Shown here piece by piece: positions 24,900 to 36,163 of a stretch of DNA of 64,000 nt. Both the position numbers and the translations under genes were made by a program. The notes below the pieces were generated by a model, which was not told the origin of the DNA, did no database searches, and saw nothing but the letters and a program-made list of their open reading frames with translations. The DNA comes from Stutzerimonas stutzeri (GTDB taxonomy: Bacteria; Pseudomonadota; Gammaproteobacteria; Pseudomonadales; Pseudomonadaceae). Positions within the stretch are counted from its first letter, which is position 1, and every line of letters starts with the position of its first letter. The stretch spans positions 1 through 64,000 of the forward strand of contig NZ_PPXG01000009.1 of NCBI RefSeq assembly GCF_002909485.1. The letters run 5' to 3'.

Positions 24900-26915
24900 T
24901 CAGGCCGTGGCCGGCTCGCTGGGCGAGCTCAGCGGTAGACGCAGGGTGAAGGTAGAGCCGTGGCCGGGTTGGCACTGCACTTCCATCTGACCCTGATGAT
25001 TGTTGGTGATGATGAAATACGAGACGGAAAGGCCCAGTCCGGTTCCCTGGCCGACTTCCTTGGTGGTGAAGAATGGTTCGAAGATGCGTTTGCGCACATT
25101 TTCCGGAATCCCGCCGCCGTTGTCCTCCACCTGGATTTCGGCCCACGGTGGATTCAGGCGAGTACGCAGAATGATTTGTCCCGATTCGCCTCCTTGATGG
25201 GTATGGATAGCCTGAGCGGCATTCTTCAGCAGATTGAGCAGCACCTGCTCTAGCTCGTTACCGATGCAGGGCACGCGATCTATTCGCGGGTCGAAATCGC
25301 GGACGATATCGATGGCCTTGAAATCGAATCCCTCCATCAGCGCAAAGTCGTTGCCGGCAATCTCCAGCGCCTGATCGATCAGCACCGGCAGGTGGCACTC
25401 GGCCAGTTGACGGTTGCTCATGCGACTGAAGCTGAGCATATGGCTGACGATCTTCGCTGCGCGTGAACCTGCCTGCTGGATACCATCGAGCAGCTGCGGG
25501 ACTTCGCGGCGCTGCAGGTATTGGTTGACTGCCTCAAGGCGCACGCCGGTTTCCTCGGCCGCCTCTCGGTTGCGCTCAAGTTCAGGCGAAAGCCGGCGAC
25601 GGATGTTCTGTGCGTTGTGCAGGATGGCGCCGAGAGGGTTGTTGATCTCATGAGCCATGCCGGCCGCCAGGCTGCCGACCGAAAGCATCTTCTCCGACTG
25701 CACCATCATTTCTTCCATGTTGATCCGCTGCGTGATGTCGTCGATGCGGATCACCACGCCTCGGCCGCCGGCGCCTGTCAACGGATAGCAGGTCAGCGCA
25801 TAGTGGCGCGGCTCGTCGTTACGCAGCCAGGTCACGCGCTCGATCTTCGCCACCACGTGTTGTTCCGAGGTGCGCCGAATCTGTGCGAGAAACGGTTTGA
25901 GCGGCTCGAAGGCAACGAAGACCGGCTGGTTCAATGCATCGTCCAGTGACGTACCGGAAAGTGCGCTCGCCTCCTGGTTCCATTGAGTGACGTAGAGCTG
26001 CTCGTCGAGGGCAATCAGTGCCGATGGCATCGAGTCGATGATGCTGTTGAGGTACTTCTGAAAGCCGGTGAGCTTCTGCTCGATCTTGCTGCGTACCTGA
26101 ACCTCCAGCTCCAGCTTGCGATTGGAGTGGCGTGTCTCTTCGGCCAGCCCTTGGGCATGGTCGAAAGCATCCTGGGCATCGTCGCGGGCGCGTTTGAGCT
26201 GCTGCTCGCGCGCCTCCATGCGCGACAACATGGTGTTGAAGGCATCGGCCAGCCTACCGATCTCATCCTGATTGCCCGGCTTGGCCCGCAGCGAGTAATC
26301 CTCTTCGCGGGTGACCTGGCGCGACAGTGCTTCAAGATCGCGAATCGGTCGGGTGATGAGCTGGCGGATCTGCCGCGCGACCAAGACCCAAAGCAGCAGG
26401 CTGGCGACGAGGATCGCAAGGCTCGCGGTCAGCGTACCGGTATAGAACGCGCCGGGCAGCTCGCTGCTGGCGACCATCAGCAGGTGGCCGGTGCTGCCAT
26501 CCGCTTGCGGCAGCCGGACCAGCAGGTTGGCGCGAATCTCGCTGGCTCTCCAGTGCGCAACCTCGCTCAGTTGCTCTGGCAGACGCAGACGCTCCCCTTG
26601 CTGCAGCTGGGCGAGGCTGTTGCCGTCACGGTCATAGATCATTGCTGCCCGTAAAGGCGCGTAACCTTCCATGCGCTTAAGCAACGCACTGGCAGCCTCT
26701 GGTGACGACAGCGCACGAGCGCTCAGCTCTTCGGTGGCGAACAGTTCACCGAGGGTGTGCATCGCCTGTGGCGCTACGCTTTGCCGCGAGATCCAGTAGG
26801 CCGCGCTGATGAAGGCGAGATTGGATACCAGCAGAACGGCTGCAAGCAGAACGAGCAGGGCGAGCAGCAGCTTGCGGCCGACGGGAAGGTTTTCGAGGCG
26901 CTGACGCAGGATCAT
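24900..26915 (-). CDS. Membrane sensor histidine kinase (HAMP-PAS-HisKA-HATPase), PA4398-like
   Basis: The 671-residue kinase has two membrane helices (about residues 14-40 and 165-188) around a periplasmic sensor, a HAMP domain with coiled coil to about 280, and a PAS domain (about 290-400). The dimerisation box MAHEINNPLGAILHN carries the phospho-acceptor His422. N box NELEQVLLNLLKNAAQAI, G1 VEDNGGGIP and G2 GQGTGLGLSV are intact. The place beside panE and a response regulator matches PAO1 PA4398, which is linked to swarming and biofilm. Its partner is not certain: the neighbouring regulator gene is in the same leftward unit, 2 genes upstream. Confidence 0.93.
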   Translation of the reverse strand: MILRQRLENLPVGRKLLLALLVLLAAVLLVSNLAFISAAYWISRQSVAPQAMHTLGELFATEELSARALSSPEAASALLKRMEGYAPLRAAMIYDRDGNSLAQLQQGERLRLPEQLSEVAHWRASEIRANLLVRLPQADGSTGHLLMVASSELPGAFYTGTLTASLAILVASLLLWVLVARQIRQLITRPIRDLEALSRQVTREEDYSLRAKPGNQDEIGRLADAFNTMLSRMEAREQQLKRARDDAQDAFDHAQGLAEETRHSNRKLELEVQVRSKIEQKLTGFQKYLNSIIDSMPSALIALDEQLYVTQWNQEASALSGTSLDDALNQPVFVAFEPLKPFLAQIRRTSEQHVVAKIERVTWLRNDEPRHYALTCYPLTGAGGRGVVIRIDDITQRINMEEMMVQSEKMLSVGSLAAGMAHEINNPLGAILHNAQNIRRRLSPELERNREAAEETGVRLEAVNQYLQRREVPQLLDGIQQAGSRAAKIVSHMLSFSRMSNRQLAECHLPVLIDQALEIAGNDFALMEGFDFKAIDIVRDFDPRIDRVPCIGNELEQVLLNLLKNAAQAIHTHQGGESGQIILRTRLNPPWAEIQVEDNGGGIPENVRKRIFEPFFTTKEVGQGTGLGLSVSYFIITNNHQGQMEVQCQPGHGSTFTLRLPLSSPSEPATA

Positions 26916-26960
26916 TGGCGGGCACGAAGCGGTAGAGTGATTCTGCAGGGTAGCCGCGGC

Positions 26961-28842
<1,882 letters not shown>

Positions 28843-28996
28843 GGCAAGCTCAATCAATTGAAGGGGGACGTCCTGTCACTTGCCGTAGGGGCGGGCGCTG
28901 ACACGTCGAATCGTTATAATGACCGCGCATTCTCAACCGTCAAGACACGCGCGCTCGGCTCATGCGGCCCGTCGCGCTACATAGTGGAGGAATCCC

Positions 28997-29476
28997 ATGC
29001 CCTCGTTCGACGTGGTGTCCGAATTGGACAAGCACGAAGTCACCAACGCGATCGACAACGCCATGAAGGAACTGGATCGACGTTACGATCTGCGCGGTAA
29101 AGGCAGCTTCGAGCAAAAGGATCTGACCGTGCAGCTGACGGCGGATGCCGAGTTCCAATTGGAGCAGATGCTCGAGATCCTGAAGTTGAGCTTGGTCAAA
29201 CGCAAGATCGATATCCAGTGTCTGGAAATCAAGGATGCCTATGCATCCGGTAAGAGCACGAAGCAAGAAGTAGTGCTGCGTGAAGGGATCGAAAAGGAGC
29301 TGGCGAAAAAGATCGTCGCACACATCAAGGACGCCAAGCTCAAGGTGCAGGCTGCCATTCAGGGTGAACAGGTACGCGTGACCGGCAAGAAACGTGACGA
29401 CCTGCAGGAAGCCATTGCCGCGCTGCGCGGCCATGAATTCGGCATGCCGCTGCAATTCAACAACTTCCGCGACTGA
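28997..29476 (+). CDS. yajQ: YajQ-family nucleotide-binding protein
   Basis: The 159-residue protein ([20 protein letters not shown]) has two ferredoxin-like halves in one chain and near-complete agreement with the YajQ family to its end [20 protein letters not shown]. Some members bind cyclic di-GMP and act as transcription cofactors; others bind RNA or nucleotides. Several cyclic-di-GMP-related genes lie in this window, which fits that role. TGGAGGAA lies before the ATG. Confidence 0.96.
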   Translation: MPSFDVVSELDKHEVTNAIDNAMKELDRRYDLRGKGSFEQKDLTVQLTADAEFQLEQMLEILKLSLVKRKIDIQCLEIKDAYASGKSTKQEVVLREGIEKELAKKIVAHIKDAKLKVQAAIQGEQVRVTGKKRDDLQEAIAALRGHEFGMPLQFNNFRD

Positions 29477-29517
29477 TTTCTTCCGCGCCCAGGCGCGCAT
29501 CCATCCCTCGCTTCAAA

Positions 29518-29542
29518 CGGTGCCCGTCGCTCACGGGCACCG
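29518..29542 (+). terminator. Hairpin after yajQ, possible terminator
   Basis: CGGTGCCCGT and ACGGGCACCG form a perfect 10-bp stem with a 5-base loop. No T-run follows, so it may be a pause or processing site instead of an intrinsic terminator. Confidence 0.35.
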
Positions 29543-29563
29543 CCCTCTCTAAGGAGTATCTCC

Positions 29564-30388
29564 ATGGACCTGAGCGTCGACTATCTGGTCGGTCTTTCCG
29601 AATCCTGGCTTCCGGTCGTTCTGCAATACGGTGCGCAGGTGACGCTTGCGCTGCTGACATTCCTGTTCGGCTGGTGGCTTATCAACACCCTGACCGGCAA
29701 GGTCAGCAGCCTGTTGCAGCGCCGCAAGGTTGACCCGACATTGCATGGCTTTATCGGCAGCCTCGCCAGCGTAGTGCTCAAGGTGCTACTGCTGGTCAGC
29801 GTAGCGTCGATGATCGGCGTGGAAACCACGTCCTTCATTGCCGTAATCGGTGCTGCCGGCCTTGCGATAGGCCTGGCCTTGCAGGGCAGTCTGGCGAACT
29901 TCGCCGGTGGCGTGCTGATCCTGCTTTTCCGGCCGTTCCGTGTCGGTGAGTGGATCGAGGCGCAGGGTATCGCGGGTACGGTGAATTCCATCCAGATTTT
30001 CCATACCGTGCTCAAGACCGGGGATAACAAGACCGTGGTAGTGCCCAACGGCGCGCTCTCCAACGGGCATATCACCAACTTCTCCCGCGAGCCGCGGCGC
30101 CGTGCGGATATCAATGTCGGCATCGACTACAGCAGCGATATCAAGCTGGCACGGCAAGTCCTGCTGGAAATTGCCGAGGATCCGCGTGTCCTGCGCGAGC
30201 CAGAGCCGGTCGTGTTTGTCACCGGGCTTGGCGACAGTTCGGTAAATCTGTCGCTACGCGTATGGGTGGCGACTGGTGACTTCTGGCCGGTGACCTTCAG
30301 CTTCACTGAGCAGGCCAAGGAGCGGCTCACTGCGGCGGGTGTCGGTATCCCATTCCCGCAGCGAGTGGTGCATCTGGTACAGAGCTGA
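29564..30388 (+). CDS. Small-conductance mechanosensitive channel (MscS type)
   Basis: The 274-residue protein has three N-terminal membrane helices; the third is the Gly/Ala-rich pore helix (AVIGAAGLAIGLALQGSLANFAGG). The cytoplasmic beta domain follows with RPFRVGEWIEAQGIAGTV and VVVPNGALSNGHITNFSREP, then the alpha/beta vestibule. It opens on membrane tension to release solutes under osmotic downshift. Length matches E. coli MscS (286). AAGGAG lies before the start. Confidence 0.95.
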   Translation: MDLSVDYLVGLSESWLPVVLQYGAQVTLALLTFLFGWWLINTLTGKVSSLLQRRKVDPTLHGFIGSLASVVLKVLLLVSVASMIGVETTSFIAVIGAAGLAIGLALQGSLANFAGGVLILLFRPFRVGEWIEAQGIAGTVNSIQIFHTVLKTGDNKTVVVPNGALSNGHITNFSREPRRRADINVGIDYSSDIKLARQVLLEIAEDPRVLREPEPVVFVTGLGDSSVNLSLRVWVATGDFWPVTFSFTEQAKERLTAAGVGIPFPQRVVHLVQS

Positions 30389-30411
30389 CGCGATCGTGTC
30401 GTGCGGACAGA

Positions 30412-30440
30412 AAGAAGCCGGCATTTGCCGGCTTCTTGGT
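30412..30440. terminator. Bidirectional Rho-independent terminator (mscS / ampG)
   Basis: AAGAAGCCGGCA pairs with TGCCGGCTTCTT over a two-base loop, with T-rich sequence after it (GGTTTTCTC). It lies between the convergent ends of the channel and permease genes. Confidence 0.88.
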
Positions 30441-30446
30441 TTTCTC

Positions 30447-32147
30447 TCAGGGCTGTTCTGAGGTGGCTTCGCGCTGCGGCTCGTCTGGCTGCTGCCTGGT
30501 TCTCGACCACTGCCAGGCGATCAGCACCAGCGTCGGAATGCCGAGCAGCGCGGTGACCAGGAAAAAATCACTGTAGCCAAGCTTTTCCACCATCACGCCG
30601 GAGTAGCCGCCGAGCAGGCGCGGCAGCAATAGCATCAGTGAGCTGAGCAACGCATATTGAGTGGCAGAAAACTTGAGATTGGTCAGGCTGGAGAGGTAGG
30701 CGACGAATGCGGTCGACGCCAGGCCGCCGCTGAAGTTGTCGCAGGAGATGGTGACGATCAGCATCTGCAGGTTCGCGCCCATTTCCACCAGCAGCATGAA
30801 CATCAGATTGGTCGCCGCCGATGCAACGCCGCCGATGAAGAGGATTGGCAGAATGCTGAAGCGCACGATCAGCAAGCCACCAAATGCTGCCCCAAGCAGC
30901 GTCATGACAAGCCCGAAGAGCTTGCTGACACTGGCAATCTCATCCTTGGAAAAGCCCTGGTCGATGTAGAACACGTTGGCCATCACGCCCATTACCGTGT
31001 CCGACATTCGATAGGTGGCGATCAGCCCGAGTAAAAGCAATGCCTGCCAGCGGTAGCGGACGATGAAGTCGGTGATTGGCGTCAGCACTGGTCCCATCAG
31101 GATGCGCCCAGGTGCCGACAGGCAGCCCCAGCAGATCAACAGATACATGGTCCCGCGTGGCCAGTAACCGCCCCAGTAGGACTGGAACATGCCGGTGGTG
31201 GACACCATCAGGATGATCAGCACGATCACTGATACCGCCTGATGCGCGAAGTCGAAACGTAGCGGGCGCTGCCGCTGGCTAGCCTGGCCGAAGATATGGC
31301 GCACCGGAACGAGCAGCGCACGGCCTACCGGAGACGCGGTGCCAAGAATGAACAGCGCATACAGCATTGCCCGCGGCCATGCCTCGGCAATCAGCGCGTT
31401 GATCATTGCCGGCACCGAGATGAGTAGAACCAGCATCAGGCCGACTGCGGCGAGTTGGTGGTTGAAACTGTAGCGAGAGGGCTCGTTGGGCAGCGGTGTG
31501 CCTGCGTCTGGCTCGCGGATCACCAGGCTGGTGATCAAGCCGGGGATGATCAGCACGGCGAACGCTAGGTAGGTCGTGGTCCAGGCTGCCTGGTTGTAGT
31601 CGACGCTGCTCGAGCCCAGCCATTCGGCGAGGAACAGGGCGCCGGCGCTGGCGAGGAGCATGGCGACCCGATAACCGGTCATGTAGCTGGCAGCCAGTGT
31701 TGCCTGAAGTTTGTCCTCGGCAATTTCCAGGCGATACGCGTCGATGGCGATGTCCTGCGTTGCTGAGGAGAACGCCACTACTACTGCCAGCGCGATAAGC
31801 ACAGTGAGGTTGTGCTGAGGGTTGCATAGCGCCATGCCAATCAGGCCGGCCGCGATCAGGGCCTGGGACAGCACCAGCCAGGAGCGCCTGCGCCCTAGCG
31901 CGCCGATCCAGGGCAGGCGCCATTGGTCGAGCATCGGCGACCAGACCCACTTGAAGGCATACGCCAGGCTGATCCAGCTGGCAAAGCCAATGGTTTCCCG
32001 GGAGACGCCGGCCTCGCGTAGCCACACCGAAAGCGTGGAGAACACCAGGACAGCGGGTAGACCGGCAGCGAAACCCAGCAACAGCAGGGCCAGCGTGGCG
32101 GGACTGGCGTAGGCGGCTAGCGCATCGCGCCAGGTTTCACGGGACAT
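30447..32147 (-). CDS. ampG: AmpG-like muropeptide permease (MFS)
   Basis: The 566-residue transporter carries anhydromuropeptides into the cytoplasm for wall recycling, which also feeds AmpC beta-lactamase signals. It has a large MFS fold with about 14 hydrophobic segments, opening with the LLLLGFAAGLPAVLVFSTLSVWLREAG region and including FASWISLAYAFKWVWSPMLD and the SATQDIAIDAYRLEI motif, which are AmpG landmarks. P. aeruginosa AmpG is of similar length. Gene order next to mscS and yajQ is as in PAO1. Confidence 0.94.
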   Translation of the reverse strand: MSRETWRDALAAYASPATLALLLLGFAAGLPAVLVFSTLSVWLREAGVSRETIGFASWISLAYAFKWVWSPMLDQWRLPWIGALGRRRSWLVLSQALIAAGLIGMALCNPQHNLTVLIALAVVVAFSSATQDIAIDAYRLEIAEDKLQATLAASYMTGYRVAMLLASAGALFLAEWLGSSSVDYNQAAWTTTYLAFAVLIIPGLITSLVIREPDAGTPLPNEPSRYSFNHQLAAVGLMLVLLISVPAMINALIAEAWPRAMLYALFILGTASPVGRALLVPVRHIFGQASQRQRPLRFDFAHQAVSVIVLIILMVSTTGMFQSYWGGYWPRGTMYLLICWGCLSAPGRILMGPVLTPITDFIVRYRWQALLLLGLIATYRMSDTVMGVMANVFYIDQGFSKDEIASVSKLFGLVMTLLGAAFGGLLIVRFSILPILFIGGVASAATNLMFMLLVEMGANLQMLIVTISCDNFSGGLASTAFVAYLSSLTNLKFSATQYALLSSLMLLLPRLLGGYSGVMVEKLGYSDFFLVTALLGIPTLVLIAWQWSRTRQQPDEPQREATSEQP

Positions 32148-32185
32148 ACATCGATATTCTGTACAGTTTGGACGAAGGGCGCACT

Positions 32186-32545
32186 CTAACCGCTGTGCTC
32201 CGTCGAATGCCAGCCGTGCCGACGCATGTCCACCCGGTCATTGACAATGGTCAGCCCCTCGGCGCGCAGACGCATACGCTGCTCGTGCCCAGCTGCCGTT
32301 CCGGCAGGCAAGCTGAGCCTGCCGCCGGCGGCGATTACCCGATGCCAAGGCAGGGTGGTCTCATCAGGCAGTTGCGACATCAGGCGGCCAACCCAGCGGG
32401 CAGCGCGGCCGAGGCCGGCCATGGCTGCCAGCTCGCCGTAGCTCACAACTTTGCCGGGCGGAATTTGCGACATCACCAGATAGACAGCAGCCCGACGCGT
32501 TTCGACGTCGGCTGAGGGCGGCAGCAGTGGCGAATGATCGATCAT
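32186..32545 (-). CDS. Alkyltransferase-like DNA damage protein (ATL, MGMT fold without active cysteine)
   Basis: The 119-residue protein matches the C-terminal DNA-binding domain of O6-alkylguanine transferases (MSQIPPGKVVSYGELAAMAG, RAARWVGRLMS). The PCHR active site is replaced by PWHR, with Trp67 where the acceptor cysteine should be. That substitution defines ATL proteins, which bind alkylated guanine and hand it to nucleotide excision repair. ATG 32545 is chosen; an in-frame ATG at 32596 would add 17 residues and also possible. It lies opposite and just upstream of the DUF481 gene. Confidence 0.9.
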   Translation of the reverse strand: MIDHSPLLPPSADVETRRAAVYLVMSQIPPGKVVSYGELAAMAGLGRAARWVGRLMSQLPDETTLPWHRVIAAGGRLSLPAGTAAGHEQRMRLRAEGLTIVNDRVDMRRHGWHSTEHSG

Positions 32546-32680
32546 GAGGGGTTCCGGTAGGGAGAATGGCAGGTTGCTATCGAACTCGTGCTCCATTCGG
32601 CGGTCTTTGCTTGCTGTAGCTGAACGCATAGGGATAATGCCAGCCTTTCCACTGCCTACGATCAGATTTCCAGCACATAT

Positions 32681-33685
32681 ATGCTCACCAGAACCCTGCT
32701 TTGCGCGACCCTTTCCGCTGTTGCCCTGCCATCGTTCGCCGACACTGTGTGGCTGAAGAACGGTGATCGCCTGACAGGCAAGATCAGTGTGCTCGACGGC
32801 GGCAAGCTGCTTATCGAAACTGAATACGGCGGCTCGATTCCACTGAAATGGAACCAGATCGCTACTCTGGAAAGTGATCAGCAGTTGCTGGTCAAACAGG
32901 ATGACGTGACCGGCGAGGTGGCTCAGTCGTTGCAGGCCGCCGACCATGGCAAGGTCACGCTGGTCAACGGTGCCGCGCCGCGTACCGTAGAGCTGGCGAG
33001 CATCTCGCAGATCATCCACCCCAAGCCGCTGATCCAGGATTTTACCTGGAAGGGCAACATCGACGTGGCGATGGATTACAAGCGCGCCGAAACCGATACC
33101 GACGACTACGACGTCTCTTTCGATACCAAGGCCCGCCACGGCCTGTGGCGCCACAACGGTACCGGTAACTACAACCGCGAGTACCGCGATGGTGTGACCG
33201 TCACCGACAACTGGGACGCCGAATACGCGCTGGACCGTTTCCTCGACGAGCACTGGTTCTGGCAGGGGCGCCTCAGCTACAAGCGTGACCAGATCGAGGA
33301 CGTTCGCCGCCAGCGCACCATCGGTACCGGTCCGGGTTATCAGTTCTGGGATAACGAACTGGGCGCGTTCTCGCTGGCCGCGTTGATCAACCGCAGCGAC
33401 TATGAATTCGCCGATGGTGACAAAGAGAACTTCTACCTGGCCGCGATGAAGTGGGACTACAACCGCTACCTGGTGGGCAAGACGTTCGAGTTGTTCAGCA
33501 CCGGAGAGCTCGGCAAGCCGCTGGAAAATGTTGCCGACTACGCGCTCGATGCCGAGATCGGCCTGCGCTACAAGGTGACCGACTGGGCCTCATTGAATAT
33601 GAAAGCCCAGAAGGACATCATCAGCGGCGCAGACAATGACCTCGACGAAACCCGCTACAGCATCGGTTTCGGGGTGGGCTGGTAA
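32681..33685 (+). CDS. DUF481 outer-membrane-type protein (YdiY-like)
   Basis: The 334-residue protein has a signal peptide ending at LPSFADTVW, a short SH3-like beta domain (VWLKNGDRLTGKISVLDGGK) and a DUF481 region of alternating strands (GNIDVAMDYKRAETDTDDYD; TVTDNWDAEYALDRFLDEHW) typical of a salt-inducible outer-membrane beta-barrel. The C-terminus ends in GFGVGW, with an aromatic last residue as in barrel proteins. The role is unknown. A terminator follows. Confidence 0.9.
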   Translation: MLTRTLLCATLSAVALPSFADTVWLKNGDRLTGKISVLDGGKLLIETEYGGSIPLKWNQIATLESDQQLLVKQDDVTGEVAQSLQAADHGKVTLVNGAAPRTVELASISQIIHPKPLIQDFTWKGNIDVAMDYKRAETDTDDYDVSFDTKARHGLWRHNGTGNYNREYRDGVTVTDNWDAEYALDRFLDEHWFWQGRLSYKRDQIEDVRRQRTIGTGPGYQFWDNELGAFSLAALINRSDYEFADGDKENFYLAAMKWDYNRYLVGKTFELFSTGELGKPLENVADYALDAEIGLRYKVTDWASLNMKAQKDIISGADNDLDETRYSIGFGVGW

Positions 33686-33710
33686 GCAATTTCCGCCTGT
33701 GTGCATATAT

Positions 33711-33745
33711 AAAGAAAGGCAGCCGATGGCTGCCTTTCTTTTTGC
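33711..33745. terminator. Bidirectional Rho-independent terminator (DUF481 / SDR)
   Basis: AAAGAAAGGCAGCC and GGCTGCCTTTCTTT form a 14-bp stem with the loop GAT, followed by TTT. It separates two convergent genes. Confidence 0.92.
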
Positions 33746-33758
33746 GCGAGGGATGCAA

Positions 33759-34517
33759 TCAGAGACGTAGGCCACCATCGAGTTCGAGAATGCGCCCGGT
33801 GTAATAGTCGTTCTCGAAGATATACGCCACCGAGTGGGCAATCTCGGCCGGCTTGCCCATGCGCTTGAGCGGAATGCCGGCAGTCATCTTCTCCAGTGCT
33901 TCAGGTTTCATGCTGGCGACCATCTCCGTCTCGATGAAGCCTGGGGCCACACCGGCGACACGAATGCCGTAGCGTGCCAGTTCCTTGGCCCATACCACCG
34001 TGGCCGAGGCCACTCCGGCCTTGGCAGCGGAGTAGTTGGTCTGGCCCATGTTGCCGGCGCGGGAGATCGAGGAGATGTTGATGATCGCGCCCTCGCTCTT
34101 CAGCTCGACCATCTTTGCCGCGACCTCGCGGGTGCACAGGAACACGCCGGTCAGGTTGACGTCGATCACCGCCTGCCACTGCGCCAGGCTCATCTTGCTG
34201 ATCTCGCCGTCCTTGACCTTGAGCAGCAGGCCGTCGCGCAGGATGCCGGCGTTGTTCACCAGACCATGCAGGCCGCCGAAGTCCTCGGCGACGCGCGCAA
34301 CCATGTCGCTCACCTGTTCCTCGTTGGCGACGTTGCACAAGTAGGCGCGGGCGTCGCCGCCGGCCGCCTTGCAGGCCGTTACCGCTTCATCCAGGCGGTC
34401 CTGGTTGAGATCCACCAATGCCAGCCGCGCGCCCTTGCTCGCCAGGTATTCGCCCATTGCCCGGCCGAGGCCCTGGCCGCCACCAGTGACGATGATGACT
34501 TTGTCTTGAAGCTGCAT
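33759..34517 (-). CDS. Short-chain dehydrogenase/reductase
   Basis: The 252-residue NAD(P)-dependent oxidoreductase has the cofactor motif [12 protein letters not shown], the NAG motif in LVNNAGIL, and the catalytic Ser-Tyr-Lys in [21 protein letters not shown]. The C-terminal part ([28 protein letters not shown]) is close to FabG-like 3-oxoacyl reductases. The substrate is unknown; the PAO1 counterpart is PA4389. GGAGATAGG precedes the ATG at 34517; the ATG 4 codons upstream is less well placed. It is divergent from the HugZ-like gene. Confidence 0.93.
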   Translation of the reverse strand: MQLQDKVIIVTGGGQGLGRAMGEYLASKGARLALVDLNQDRLDEAVTACKAAGGDARAYLCNVANEEQVSDMVARVAEDFGGLHGLVNNAGILRDGLLLKVKDGEISKMSLAQWQAVIDVNLTGVFLCTREVAAKMVELKSEGAIINISSISRAGNMGQTNYSAAKAGVASATVVWAKELARYGIRVAGVAPGFIETEMVASMKPEALEKMTAGIPLKRMGKPAEIAHSVAYIFENDYYTGRILELDGGLRL

Positions 34518-34617
34518 GCCTATCTCCATGTGGTCGTTCTGCTGCGGGAACGACGCCCGCGGGGGAAACCGTTATGCTGAGCGCCCGTCGACCCGGACCC
34601 GTATCGAGGAGCCTCAG

Positions 34618-35325
34618 GTGAGCGCCGAAGCCAGCAAGCATGCCCGACAACTCCTGCTCAAGGAATACCGCGGCGTGCTCTCCACCCATTCCCAGGCCAT
34701 GCCCGGCTTTCCGTTCGGTTCGGTAGTGCCTTACTGCCTGGACGCCAATGGCTGGCCGCTGATCCTGATCAGCCGCATCGCCCAGCACACGCGCAACCTC
34801 AAGGCCGATGGTCACTGCTCGCTGCTGGTGGGCGAACGCGCCGCCGAGGACGTGCAGGCGGCTGGTCGACTCACGCTGCTTGCCGAAGCGCGCCAGATCG
34901 ACGAGCCCGCGGCGATCGAGCTGGCTGCGCAGCGCTACTATCGCTACTTTCCCGAGTCGCGCGACTACCATCGCGTGCATGACTTCGATTTCTGGGTGCT
35001 GGAGCCGGTGCGCTGGCGCTATATCGGTGGCTTTGGCGCGATTCACTGGCTGGATCATGTCGCACTGGCCAATCCCTTTGCGGTCGAAAATGGTGAGATG
35101 GAGCAGGGCATGGTCGAACACATGAACGACGACCACGCTGCGGCCATCGCCCGTTACGTCGAGCAGGCCGGACTGCCGCAGAACCAGGCGGCGAGAATGG
35201 CCGGAATCGACGGCGAGGGTTTCCATTTGCGTATTGGCCACGCGTTGCATTGGCTGGCTTTCCCAGAGCCATGCGAAACGCCGCTGGCGGTGCGCCAGGC
35301 GCTGGTCGCCATGGCGCGCGGCTGA
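34618..35325 (+). CDS. HugZ-like haem-utilisation / FMN-binding split-barrel protein
   Basis: The 235-residue protein has a pyridoxamine-phosphate-oxidase-like split barrel (YRGVLSTHSQAMPGFPFGSV; HTRNLKADGHCSLLVGE) and a C-terminal DUF2470 domain (GMVEHMNDDHAAAIARYVEQ). HugZ proteins with this layout bind and degrade haem, and the C-terminal histidines are the usual ligands. Enzymatic activity here is inferred. The GTG at 34618 is chosen because GAGGAG precedes it; the ATG at 34516 would overlap the divergent SDR gene start. Confidence 0.88.
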   Translation: MSAEASKHARQLLLKEYRGVLSTHSQAMPGFPFGSVVPYCLDANGWPLILISRIAQHTRNLKADGHCSLLVGERAAEDVQAAGRLTLLAEARQIDEPAAIELAAQRYYRYFPESRDYHRVHDFDFWVLEPVRWRYIGGFGAIHWLDHVALANPFAVENGEMEQGMVEHMNDDHAAAIARYVEQAGLPQNQAARMAGIDGEGFHLRIGHALHWLAFPEPCETPLAVRQALVAMARG

Positions 35326-35458
35326 AGCGAATTCAGCTTCGATTCAGCCGCGTTGCGCATAATTCGGTTACAGGCTGTTTTATTACCTGGGTTGAATTAG
35401 ACCCGTTATGGCGCCATCTACAGAGGACTGGAAGCTGATCTTCCGTCAAGGACCATCG

Positions 35459-35917
35459 ATGCGAATCTTCTTTGTGCTGTTCCTGTTGTTTCCGCTGGCC
35501 GAGCTGTATGTGCTGATCAAGGTCGGTGGCTCCATTGGTGCGCTAGCGACCATTCTGCTGCTGGTGCTCAGTGGCATCGCCGGCATACTGCTGCTAAGGC
35601 TGGCCGGTTTCGCCACGGCTTGGCGCGCGCGTGAGCGGCTGGCGCGTGGCGAGCTGCCCGAGCGCGAGATGCTGCAGGGCTTGATGATGGCCATTGGCGG
35701 CGGTCTGCTGTTCCTGCCCGGTTTCATCAGCGATGTGCTGGCGCTGATTGTGCTCTTCCCGCCGACCCGCAACTTCCTGTTCCGTCAGATCAATCGACGG
35801 ATCGAAGCTCAGATGCAGCGTCAGCGTGCTTTCGCCGACGATCTGCAGGCGCGCTCCAACCCACAGCGACCGAATGTGATAGAGGGTGAATGGGAGCGCG
35901 ATGACCGCGACCGGTAG
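35459..35917 (+). CDS. fxsA: FxsA-family inner-membrane protein
   Basis: The 152-residue protein opens with MRIFFVLFLLFPLAELYVLI and has about three further hydrophobic segments (GALATILLLVLSGIAGILLL; MMAIGGGLLFLPGFISDVLA) before a charged C-terminal tail. FxsA in E. coli eases phage T7 exclusion by the F plasmid; its normal role is unclear. The start at 35459 follows AAGGACC. It precedes groES as in other pseudomonads, with a terminator between. Confidence 0.9.
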   Translation: MRIFFVLFLLFPLAELYVLIKVGGSIGALATILLLVLSGIAGILLLRLAGFATAWRARERLARGELPEREMLQGLMMAIGGGLLFLPGFISDVLALIVLFPPTRNFLFRQINRRIEAQMQRQRAFADDLQARSNPQRPNVIEGEWERDDRDR

Positions 35918-35934
35918 GTCGATCATTGCTATTT

Positions 35935-35966
35935 CGGCATGCCATCAGGCATGCCGTTTTTCGTTT
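35935..35966 (+). terminator. Rho-independent terminator of fxsA
   Basis: CGGCATGCC (35935-35943) and GGCATGCCG (35948-35956) form a perfect stem with loop ATCA, followed by a T-rich tail. Confidence 0.92.
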
Positions 35967-35993
35967 TCATCCATGAAAATTTCATGCGCGCCC

Positions 35994-36021
35994 CTTGAAA
36001 TGCTCTTGAACGCCCGCATGT
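35994..36021 (+). promoter_or_regulatory. Sigma32-type heat-shock promoter of groES-groEL
   Basis: CTTGAAA (35994-36000) is a perfect -35 for sigma32. After 12 bp comes CCCGCATGT (36013-36021), close to the -10 consensus CCCCATNT. It lies about 140 bp upstream of groES. No CIRCE inverted repeat is visible, as expected for Pseudomonas. Confidence 0.85.
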
Positions 36022-36163
36022 AGCGGACACCGCAAGGTCGCTGTCGTATTCGACAGTCCGTTTTCTGCGGCTCGCGTTGCGGGCCGCAACCGGCACCGCC
36101 GGATTTGCCAACCCGCCGATGAAGGTCATCGGCATGGAACAACTCTATTAGGAGAGATCGACA

